Positions 42,408-49,743 of a DNA stretch of 64,000 nt are shown one piece after another. How positions within the stretch are numbered: the first letter of the stretch is position 1; each line of letters opens with the position of its first letter. The position numbers were made by a program, and so were the translations under genes. Source of the DNA: JBNKHG01 sp050290225 (GTDB lineage: Bacteria; Pseudomonadota; Gammaproteobacteria; Pseudomonadales; Cellvibrionaceae); the NCBI GenBank assembly GCA_050290225.1, contig JBNKHG010000016.1:14572-78571 (forward strand), given 5' to 3'. Below the pieces are notes generated by a model that was given only the letters and a program-made list of their open reading frames with translations, ran no database searches and was not told where the DNA came from.

Positions 42408-43163
42408 ATGACTGATATCACCCAATACTCCGCCCCGGCCGACCTGCTCAAGGACAAGATTATCGCCGTCACCGGCGCCGGCGACGGCATTGGCCGGGTG
42501 GCTGCCAAAACCTACGCTGCCCACGGTGCCACTGTCATTTTGCTGGGTCGCACCATTCCCAAACTGGAAAGGGTGTACGACGAAATTGAAAATGCGGGTC
42601 ATCCCCAGGCCGCCATCTATCCCATCAATTTCGAAGGCGCAGTCGAGAAAGACTACGACGATATGTGCAACCGCTTCGACGAGGAGTTTGGCCGCCTGGA
42701 CGGCCTGCTGCACAATGCCGGCCTGCTGGGCCAGCGGACCCCCATCGCCAACTACGCAGCCGATGTCTGGCAGCAGATACTGCACGTCAACGTCACCGCG
42801 CCCTTCCTGATGACCAAGGCGTTGCTACCCCTGCTGGAGCGCTCAGAAGCAGGCTCGATTATCTTTACCGGCTCTGGTGCCGGCTATCACGGAAGAGCCT
42901 ACTGGGGCGCTTATGCCGCTTCCAAGGCAGCGATCGAAAACCTGATGCAAACCCTGGCCGATGAACTGGACGACGCCACCCGTATCCGCGCCAACAGTAT
43001 CAACCCCGGCCCTACCCGCACCCGCATGCGAGCCGAGGCCTACCCCGCCGAGAATCCGGCCACCCTGAAGACCCCGGAAGAAATAATGCCCGCCTACCTC
43101 TATTTAATGGGCGAAGACAGTGAAGGCGTCTCCGGCCAGCAGTTTCAGGCGCAAGTGAAATAG
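42408..43163 (+). CDS. yciK: YciK-family SDR oxidoreductase
   Basis: A 251-residue short-chain dehydrogenase with IIAVTGAGDGIGRVAAKTYA near residue 18, LHNAGLLG, and catalytic YWGAYAASKAAIE near residue 165. The exact substrate of YciK is not known. The start was set at ATG 42408, where the family begins (MTDITQYSAPADLLKDK), although a TTG upstream is open. It is third in the ubiG-mupP-yciK row and is followed by a fold-back repeat. Confidence 0.92.
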   Translation: MTDITQYSAPADLLKDKIIAVTGAGDGIGRVAAKTYAAHGATVILLGRTIPKLERVYDEIENAGHPQAAIYPINFEGAVEKDYDDMCNRFDEEFGRLDGLLHNAGLLGQRTPIANYAADVWQQILHVNVTAPFLMTKALLPLLERSEAGSIIFTGSGAGYHGRAYWGAYAASKAAIENLMQTLADELDDATRIRANSINPGPTRTRMRAEAYPAENPATLKTPEEIMPAYLYLMGEDSEGVSGQQFQAQVK

Positions 43164-43214
43164 GGAACACCATCGCGGTTGGACCGAAACCCAGTGGACT
43201 TTCAGTCTGATAGT

Positions 43215-43445
43215 GACGCATTAACTCTGGGAGCCGATTGCGATGTCAGGTCTGAGTGGTTGAGGTGCCCTCAACTCTGGGAGCCGACTGCGATGTCAGG
43301 CCAGAGTGGCGGGGGTATCTTCAGAAACACGCCGTCAACCCATCCCTGGGGGCTCGGGCGCGACGTCCTTGTCGCGTACGGTTTCTGAAAACACCCCAGC
43401 CACTCAGGCCTAACATCGACGTGGATTCGCAGAGCTAATGCGTCG
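43215..43445. mobile_element. MITE-like fold-back element between yciK and mnmC
   Basis: The outer end GACGCATTA (43215-43223) is matched by TAATGCGTC (43437-43445). Inside, a 56-base left arm (43273-43328) pairs with a right arm (43381-43436) at most positions, enclosing a 52-base loop. A further copy of most of the left arm stands at 43223-43259, giving a 50-bp tandem duplication (AACTCTGGGAGCCGA and CGATGTCAGG in both). No reading frame of substance exists. It fills the 300 bases between two convergent genes and could also act as a terminator for both. Confidence 0.75.
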
Positions 43446-43464
43446 ATATCACCTTGAAGGAGTA

Positions 43465-45549
43465 CTAGCGTTGATTGCGAATCAACTCACGGATAATAAA
43501 GCGGGCGGGATTGAGTGCAGTCGCCAGTTGACGACCCAGGGGTGGCGGTGCATGGGTGATTTGGGATGCCAGCAACTTGGCACAGAGGGGGGTATAGGCC
43601 AGGCCCCTTGAACCGTGTCCGACGTTGAGATAAAGGCCTGGCCAGTAATCGCCGGCCACCGGGATAGAGGCCTTGGCGTTTTTGCGCAGCAACTGGTAAT
43701 CCTCGACAAAGCCCTCCAGCTTGGGCGCCGGGCCGACTAGGGGCAGGTAGTCACGACTGCTGCAACGAAAGGCCACCCGTCCCGCCAGGTTATAGTCGGA
43801 AGGGGCCGGGAAACGTCGGTAGAGGTCCGGTATGTAGGTCTTGAGGTTGTCCAGGTTATGTCTATGGTCTTCTGGACGCAGATCGGTCGTGTTTTCCTTC
43901 AGGTTAAAGGTGGCCCCCAGGCAGTGCTGTCCCTTGTGGGCTGGCGCCATATAGCCCTCTCCGCAGAGTACAGTCTTCAGGGCATGACTCTCATCAGTGG
44001 CGGGGAGGATGCTCACCTGGCCGCGAATGGGGCGCAGCGGCAAGTGTCGGGTTTGCGTAAACGTCCTGGCCTGATTGGCGGTGGCAATCACCACTGCTGG
44101 CGCCTGGGCAATAAGTCGCTGTTGACTGTCCCACAGGGACCATCCTGGAGTGTCGGGTTCCAATTTGTCGACGGCTACGCCTGTTTCCACCTGGATATTG
44201 CGGTGATTAACCAAGTGTTGGCAAAGCCCGGGCGGGTGAATCCAACCGGCGGCAGGAAAATAGAGCGCCGGCTGTGCCAGGCTAATACCGGCAATTGAGC
44301 TTGCTGTCGCGGCATCGACAAATTGCACAAATTCCGGCGACCGGATGTAATTGTCCACCAGGCTGTTGTGAAGAGCCGCTTCCTTCTCGGTGTGGGCCAA
44401 TTGCAACACGCCGCACTGGGCGCCGAAGTCGCCGCTCAACGACTGCCACAGCGGTTGATAGAAACGTTGGGCGAAAAGCAGGGCGGACAGGTTGAATTGG
44501 GACAGGGCTTCCTGTTTTGGCGAAAGCTTGGCGTAGAGTATACCCTGGGGATTACCCGAGCCCTCGCTGGCCAGCGAGGGATGTCTCTCAATCAAACGAA
44601 CCCGCCAACCCTCTTCCGCCAGGGCGCGGGCGGTGTGGCAGCCGGCCAGGCCGCCACCGATCACAATCGCTGTTCGCAGCCCGGGGCCGCTCCTGTCCTC
44701 AGGTACTTTGCGTGGCAGGTACCACGGGGCGTTATGGCTGGCATTAAAGGCGCCGGTTGGAAATTCTGCCCGGTTTGGCTCGGTCGGCATTTCAGGCATT
44801 AGGGCGCGAATCATCTCGCGTTTGTGGCCAAATCCGGGGACCTTTTCTATGCTAAAACCCACTTGCTGCAGGCCACGCTTGACCAGCCCCGCAGCGGTAA
44901 AAGTGGCGAGGCTGGTGCCCCGGGTACTGAGACGGGCAATGACATCGAACAGCTGTTGGCGCCACATATCCGGGTTTTTCGCCGGCGCAAAACCGTCCAG
45001 AAACCAGGCGTCCACCTTTGTCCCGGCAGACTGGTGCAAAGGGTGATCGCTGGCGAGCATCTGCTCGAGCCCGGCCGCCGCCTCATCGATAATAAGCGTC
45101 AACTGCACCTGACCGCCATCAAAACTGAGACAGTGAAAGCCGCTGCCAGTGTGGCTGGGGTAGGCTTCGATCAAGGCGCTGGACAGGGGGGCAAGCTCGG
45201 GCCAGAGCTTCAGGGCCTGTCGCAGATCTGCTTTATTGAGGGGGTACCTTTCCACCGAGACAAAGTGCAAATGTGCTTCGGACGTGACCGTCTGGCGCCA
45301 GAGTTGCCAGGCGGCAAGAAAGTTGAGACCGGTGCCAAATCCGGTTTCGCCAATGACAAATCGCGAGTGGTTACCGGACAGATTGCGCCAGCGATCGAGC
45401 AGGTCGTTGTGCTGCAGGAAAACATGGCGGGTTTCCGCCAGGCCGTTGTCGCGGGAGAAATAGACGTCGTCAAACCGGGTTGAGATGGGCAGGCCATCCT
45501 CGTTCCAGCGCAGCTGGGCCTGGGTGTCAGGGGTGGGTTGGATTGTCAT
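43465..45549 (-). CDS. mnmC: tRNA 5-methylaminomethyl-2-thiouridine synthesis bifunctional protein
   Basis: A 694-residue fusion. The N-terminal methyltransferase half (residues 1-250) has VIGETGFGTGLNFLAAWQLW and DAWFLDGFAPAKNPDMW. The C-terminal FAD oxidase half starts with AIVIGGGLAGCHTARALA near residue 290 and ends with NVGHGSRGLAYTPL. It converts cmnm5s2U to mnm5s2U at the wobble position of tRNAs such as tRNA-Glu and tRNA-Lys. It starts 12 bases after the flavodoxin gene on the same strand. Confidence 0.95.
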   Translation of the reverse strand: MTIQPTPDTQAQLRWNEDGLPISTRFDDVYFSRDNGLAETRHVFLQHNDLLDRWRNLSGNHSRFVIGETGFGTGLNFLAAWQLWRQTVTSEAHLHFVSVERYPLNKADLRQALKLWPELAPLSSALIEAYPSHTGSGFHCLSFDGGQVQLTLIIDEAAAGLEQMLASDHPLHQSAGTKVDAWFLDGFAPAKNPDMWRQQLFDVIARLSTRGTSLATFTAAGLVKRGLQQVGFSIEKVPGFGHKREMIRALMPEMPTEPNRAEFPTGAFNASHNAPWYLPRKVPEDRSGPGLRTAIVIGGGLAGCHTARALAEEGWRVRLIERHPSLASEGSGNPQGILYAKLSPKQEALSQFNLSALLFAQRFYQPLWQSLSGDFGAQCGVLQLAHTEKEAALHNSLVDNYIRSPEFVQFVDAATASSIAGISLAQPALYFPAAGWIHPPGLCQHLVNHRNIQVETGVAVDKLEPDTPGWSLWDSQQRLIAQAPAVVIATANQARTFTQTRHLPLRPIRGQVSILPATDESHALKTVLCGEGYMAPAHKGQHCLGATFNLKENTTDLRPEDHRHNLDNLKTYIPDLYRRFPAPSDYNLAGRVAFRCSSRDYLPLVGPAPKLEGFVEDYQLLRKNAKASIPVAGDYWPGLYLNVGHGSRGLAYTPLCAKLLASQITHAPPPLGRQLATALNPARFIIRELIRNQR

Positions 45550-45561
45550 GTTGACGGAGCG

Positions 45562-46092
45562 CTAAGTTAAACCGAATTCCCGGATAATCTGCTCACACCA
45601 GGTGGCAATGCGATCATCAGTGAGGTCAAATTCGTTCTCGTCGTCCAGGGCCAGACCGACAAACTGCTGGCCGTCCTCGGTCAGGGCTTTGGAGGTTTCG
45701 TATTCGTAACCGGTCGCGGGCCAATACCCGCAAACATGGGCGCCCAACTTGATCACCTTGCTGTGCAGGTAGCCCAAGGCGTCGAGAAACCATTCCGGGT
45801 AGCCCACCTGGTCTCCCAAACCATACAGGGCCACTTTTTTCCCGCTCAAGTCAAAGTCGTCCAACTCGTCCCAGATTTCCTCCCAGTCCTCCTGTAACTC
45901 GCCGTAGTCCCAGGTGGGAATGCCCAGAATCAGGTAATCGTAAAAGAGCGCCGTGCTAAAGGGTTCCTCTGCTATGTTATAGCAATCCACCAGGGTTTCC
46001 CCCAGTCGGTCGCGAATCTTTTCCGCCGCCATTTCTGTATAACAGGTGGAGCTGCCGTAAAACAGCCCGATGGGGGCATTGGGGGTGGTCAT
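45562..46092 (-). CDS. fldB: Long-chain flavodoxin (FldB-like)
   Basis: A 176-residue flavodoxin. GLFYGSSTCYTEMAAEKI is the FMN phosphate loop. LILGIPTWDYGELQEDWEEI holds the aromatic FMN stacking residue, and VALYGLGDQVGYPEWF the second loop, with the extra long-chain segment near residue 120. It carries electrons at low potential. The exact redox partner is unknown. It precedes mnmC. Confidence 0.88.
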   Translation of the reverse strand: MTTPNAPIGLFYGSSTCYTEMAAEKIRDRLGETLVDCYNIAEEPFSTALFYDYLILGIPTWDYGELQEDWEEIWDELDDFDLSGKKVALYGLGDQVGYPEWFLDALGYLHSKVIKLGAHVCGYWPATGYEYETSKALTEDGQQFVGLALDDENEFDLTDDRIATWCEQIIREFGLT

Positions 46093-46237
46093 GGTGGTAA
46101 AACTCTTTATCTTGGGACGTTGCCTTCCTCAAAAAGCCCGGTCACAGCATTGCGGCTATGACTGTGACTCGTCAGGGAGGGGCCATAATAGTGTTTTCAG
46201 GGAATGCTTGAAAGTGGCTGGTGTAGAGGAAGAGGGA

Positions 46238-46702
46238 TTAAATGGCTCCCGGGTAGCCCAATTGGCGCCATGCCTCATAAACGATGACCGATACTGCGTT
46301 GGACAGATTCATACTACGACTGTTGGCCCGCATCGGTATGCGCAGGATATCCCCGGTGGCGAACTGGCTCAGCACCTTTGGCGGCAATCCACGGGTTTCC
46401 GGCCCGAAAACCACACAGTCGTCGGGGGCGAACGCCACATCGCTGTGGTGACGGCTGCCTTTGGTGCTGATGGCAAACACCCTGCCCGGCGCTTCCGCGT
46501 CCAGAAACGCCTGCCAGTCGCGGTGGGTTTTGACGTCCCGCCACTCACCGTAGTCCAGGCCTGCACGGCGAAGGCGCTTGTCATCCATCACAAATCCCAG
46601 GGGTTCAATCAGATGTAATGCGCAGCCGGTATTAGCCGATAGTCGAATTATATTGCCAGTGTTGGGTGGAATTTCCGGTTCGAACAGAACGATTTTCAAC
46701 AT
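46238..46702 (-). CDS. trmL: tRNA (cytidine/uridine-34-2'-O)-methyltransferase
   Basis: A 154-residue SPOUT methyltransferase with EIPPNTGNIIRLSANTGCAL, VVFGPETRGLP, and the knot IPMRANSRSMNLSNAVSVIV. TrmL methylates the wobble ribose of tRNA-Leu isoacceptors. It is short, without a TRAM domain, as expected. It lies 145 bases downstream of nothing shared and is probably transcribed alone. Confidence 0.95.
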   Translation of the reverse strand: MLKIVLFEPEIPPNTGNIIRLSANTGCALHLIEPLGFVMDDKRLRRAGLDYGEWRDVKTHRDWQAFLDAEAPGRVFAISTKGSRHHSDVAFAPDDCVVFGPETRGLPPKVLSQFATGDILRIPMRANSRSMNLSNAVSVIVYEAWRQLGYPGAI

Positions 46703-46982
46703 TGGGTGGTTCGCTTTCCTTACATTTTCATCGAGTAGGGGGAGGATCAGGTCACATTGATCAACGCCGCCGGATATGGGAGGTGCGCTAATGGAATTTC
46801 AAACCGCAGACGTTCAAGACGACTGCAGCGGCGCCAGGTTGCCCGCAGTCGATCCCCTTTTTGAAAATCTGATATGGACACGACGGCATTATCTGTTAGC
46901 GTAAGGCATTATAATAAATCAGAAACCTGTTGTAGCACAGAAATGGGAATACAATCGCACCAGCCTTGCCGAGAGAGCGGAG

Positions 46983-47738
46983 ATGTCATCCAGTATAAAA
47001 CCATTGCACCTCGATCACTCCCCTGAAGCCATCTCCCATCGGTTATCCCGTGGACCACGCCAGGTATATTTAAAAGACTTTGTCTACGGCGCCATTGACG
47101 GCGCCATCACCACCTTTGCCGTGGTTACCGGTGTGGCAGGTGCCGGGCTTTCCAGTGGTGTGGTCATTGTCCTGGGGCTGGCCAATCTCCTGGCCGATGG
47201 ATTTAGCATGGGGGTCAGCAACTATCTTGGTACGCGGGCGGAAAACCAGCGTATCGACAGTGCCCGAGCGGAGGAGCACCGGGAAATCCAGTCCTATCCC
47301 GATGGTGAGCGGGAGGAAGTTAGGCAGATTTACGAGCGCAAGGGTTTTTCTGGTGAGCAATTGGAAATGGCAGTAGAAGTGATAACCGCAGATCGCGAAC
47401 GCTGGGTGGATACCATGATTCAGGAGGAGCATGGACTGAGCTTGACCCCGGTCAATGCCTGGGTGGCCGGGAGTGTGACCTTTGGCGCGTTTTTGCTGGT
47501 GGGCGTGATTCCACTGCTGACTTTCCTGGCAAACTGGCTAATGCCAGGCGTCATCGAAACCCCGTTTATGTGGAGCGTCCTGCTGACACTGGTGTCTTTT
47601 TTTGTGGTGGGCGCTTTCAAGGGCCGATATGTCAATCATTCCTGGTATTGGTCTGGTTTGGAAACGCTGGCGGTAGGGGCGGTGGCGGCAGGCATCGCCT
47701 ATGGGGTCGGGGTGCTTTTACGGGGATTGGTTGCGTAG
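46983..47738 (+). CDS. VIT1/CCC1-family metal transporter
   Basis: A 251-residue membrane protein with DFVYGAIDGAITTFAVVTGV and LANLLADGFSMGVSNYLGT, hallmarks of the VIT1/CCC1 iron/manganese transporter family. A cytoplasmic helical region rich in Glu (residues 88-150) is the metal-binding domain. Three further helices follow. The family moves Fe2+ or Mn2+ out of the cytoplasm; the metal here is not known. The start is ATG 46983 with GAGAGCGGAG just upstream. A terminator stands after the gene at 47867. Confidence 0.9.
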   Translation: MSSSIKPLHLDHSPEAISHRLSRGPRQVYLKDFVYGAIDGAITTFAVVTGVAGAGLSSGVVIVLGLANLLADGFSMGVSNYLGTRAENQRIDSARAEEHREIQSYPDGEREEVRQIYERKGFSGEQLEMAVEVITADRERWVDTMIQEEHGLSLTPVNAWVAGSVTFGAFLLVGVIPLLTFLANWLMPGVIETPFMWSVLLTLVSFFVVGAFKGRYVNHSWYWSGLETLAVGAVAAGIAYGVGVLLRGLVA

Positions 47739-47866
47739 TTTGTTCTGCGTGAGGTTGAGGCAAATCGGTGAGCTGTCATCGTGCTGACCAAACGCCCATT
47801 AAGCTGCGAAGCCATATAAAGATCAGGAAAACAGAGGCCTGGAAGGCCAGTCTTCTCTTCAAATTG

Positions 47867-47893
47867 GGGGGACCTTTCGGTCCCTCTTATTTA
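47867..47893 (+). terminator. Terminator of the VIT1-like gene
   Basis: GGGGACC and GGTCCCTC form an 8-bp stem (one G-T pair) around TTTC, followed by TTATTT. It lies between two convergent genes. Confidence 0.65.
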
Positions 47894-47905
47894 GGCCGGG
47901 GTGAT

Positions 47906-48448
47906 TCAATCCGCTTCGGATTCAGATTCCGGCACTTCTATATCGATATCGATTGCCAGCTCATCGCCGATGATATTCAGCTGGTCCTGCAGGTCGTCGA
48001 GATCAACATCTGCCGGGACCAGCAGCAGTCCGTGGGCTTCAAACAGGGGCTCACCGGACCAGGGCATGCTGGAGTAATCCGTGTGTAGTTCGTCGACGCT
48101 GATATTGCGGGCGGCCAGGGCTTGGGCAATTTCGCGTACGATCCCGGGGCGATCATTGCCGATGGCCTTAAAGATCAATTCCCTTTGGCTGTTGTCCAGG
48201 CCATTGTCAACAGCATATTCGGCGATAATTTTCAGACCCTGGCTCTGCAATTCCGCCAATGCGTCCCGCAGTGCCTCCACTCTCCCTTCAGGAAGATTGA
48301 TCCTCAGGATTCCTGCGAATTTTCCGGCCAGGTGAGACATGCGGCTCTCCAGCCAATTGCCACCGTGGTCACTAATGGTCTGGGCCAGAGTTTCCACTAC
48401 CCCGGGTTTATCATCACTGATGATGGTCAGTACAAGGTCTTTGGACAT
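47906..48448 (-). CDS. GcvR-like protein with two ACT domains
   Basis: A 180-residue protein of two ACT-type domains, with LTIISDDKPGVVETLAQTI (residues 5-23) and FKAIGNDRPGIVREIAQALA (near residue 92), an arrangement found in GcvR, the glycine cleavage repressor. The start was set at ATG 48448 with AGGGA upstream. The C-terminal tail is acidic (IDIEVPESESEAD). Glycine-system control is inferred from the family; no gcv genes are in the window. Confidence 0.8.
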   Translation of the reverse strand: MSKDLVLTIISDDKPGVVETLAQTISDHGGNWLESRMSHLAGKFAGILRINLPEGRVEALRDALAELQSQGLKIIAEYAVDNGLDNSQRELIFKAIGNDRPGIVREIAQALAARNISVDELHTDYSSMPWSGEPLFEAHGLLLVPADVDLDDLQDQLNIIGDELAIDIDIEVPESESEAD

Positions 48449-48652
48449 GGTTTTTCCCTGTTGAGGTATTGGTTGTGACAACTATTCTGACGCAGTTCTG
48501 ACGCAGGAGGCATGCACCGGCGCCCGGATTGGATGATCACGGCTCTGCGGAAAAAAAAGCATGGTAATAGGGTAGCACTACCTCTAAGATCGATACCAGC
48601 GCCAAGCGGATGCTCTGGCGAGGTTCCAAAGTAAATTGAGGGAGGTTCGAGG

Positions 48653-49498
48653 ATGCGAATTAAAATGCTGCGCTCAGCGACTCATGTCGGGGCGCAATGG
48701 CTGGGATTGATATGGGTGCTTTGCGCTGGCGGTGCTATGGCCAGCGAGGACTTTGAAAACCATCTGTCTGCGGCGATGGCGGGAGAGCACCGCGGCGAGG
48801 CGAACCGCGCGCGGGACAGATACCGTCATCCCCAGCAAACCCTTGCCTTTTTAGAGGTCAGGCCCGATATGACCGTGGTGGAAATCTCACCGGGTGGTGG
48901 CTGGTATACCGAGATACTGGCGCCCTATCTGCGCGAGCAGGGACAGTATTATGCGGCCCATTTCCCGGTCGAAACCTCCGTTACCTTTTATAAAAACAGT
49001 CGGCGCCAATTCCAGGACAAGCTGGCAGCTAATCCCGACGTCTACGATCGTGTAGTGCTGACCGAATTTTACCCGCCCAGTGGCGTTAGTGCCGGTCCGG
49101 AGGGGGCCGCGGATCGGGTGTTGACCTTCCGCAATGTCCATAACTGGATGAAAGCCGGTTATGCGGAAGAGGCATTCAAGACCTTTGCCGGGCTGCTCAA
49201 GCCGGGTGGTGTACTGGGGGTGGTTGAGCACAGAGCCCAACCGGGTACGCCTTTAGAGACGATGATCAAGAGTGGGTATGTTACCGAAGCCCATGTGATT
49301 GCCCTGGCCAAAGCCGCCGGCCTGGAGCTGGAAGCGCGGTCGGAAATCAACGCCAATGGGGCCGATACCGCCGATCACCCCGCTGGGGTGTGGACGCTGC
49401 CGCCGACACTGCGACTGAAAGACCAGGAGCGCGAAAAATACCTGGCTATTGGTGAGAGCGACCGCATGACCCTGCGGTTTCGCAAACCAACACAGTGA
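48653..49498 (+). CDS. SAM-methyltransferase-like protein with signal peptide
   Basis: A 281-residue protein with a strong N-terminal signal (hydrophobic residues 12-28, cleavage after GGAMA), then a class I methyltransferase domain. MTVVEISPGGGWYTEILAPYL is motif I near residue 73, and LLKPGGVLGVVEHRAQPG is motif IV/V near residue 190. Related proteins are annotated as exported methyltransferases. S-adenosylmethionine is not expected in the periplasm, so the fold may have been put to another use. A ribosome binding site (GGGAGG) precedes the ATG. A yheU-like gene follows with overlap. Confidence 0.8.
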   Translation: MRIKMLRSATHVGAQWLGLIWVLCAGGAMASEDFENHLSAAMAGEHRGEANRARDRYRHPQQTLAFLEVRPDMTVVEISPGGGWYTEILAPYLREQGQYYAAHFPVETSVTFYKNSRRQFQDKLAANPDVYDRVVLTEFYPPSGVSAGPEGAADRVLTFRNVHNWMKAGYAEEAFKTFAGLLKPGGVLGVVEHRAQPGTPLETMIKSGYVTEAHVIALAKAAGLELEARSEINANGADTADHPAGVWTLPPTLRLKDQEREKYLAIGESDRMTLRFRKPTQ

Positions 49499-49731
49499 TC
49501 GTTCCGTATCAGCAGTTGTCGGCTGCGGCCCTGCTGGGTTTGATCGAAGCCTTTATTCACCGCGAGGGTACCGATTACGGTGAAGCGGAATTCGACCTGC
49601 AGGACAAGGTGGAGCAGGTGCGGGCACAATTGCTGAATGGGGAGGTGGTGATCGTCTTCGACCCGACAACAGAGTCTGTCAATATGCTACCTCGGCGCGA
49701 GGCCCGGCTATTGCTGGACGCCGCACTTTAA
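49495..49731 (+). CDS. YheU family (UPF0270) protein
   Basis: A 78-residue protein with the family pattern IVPYQQLSAAALLGLIEAFI, REGTDYGEAEFDLQDKVEQV and IVFDPTTESVNMLPR. Its function is unknown. The start is GTG 49495, overlapping the stop of the preceding gene (GTGA). It ends 12 bases from the convergent sensor kinase gene. Confidence 0.9.
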   Translation: MIVPYQQLSAAALLGLIEAFIHREGTDYGEAEFDLQDKVEQVRAQLLNGEVVIVFDPTTESVNMLPRREARLLLDAAL

Positions 49732-49743
49732 GGCTGCCAATTA

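Noticed and set aside
43223..43309. CRISPR or riboswitch at the 50-bp repeat
   Set aside because: Only two copies, which belong to the arms of a fold-back element; no aptamer-like core and no downstream gene on the right strand.
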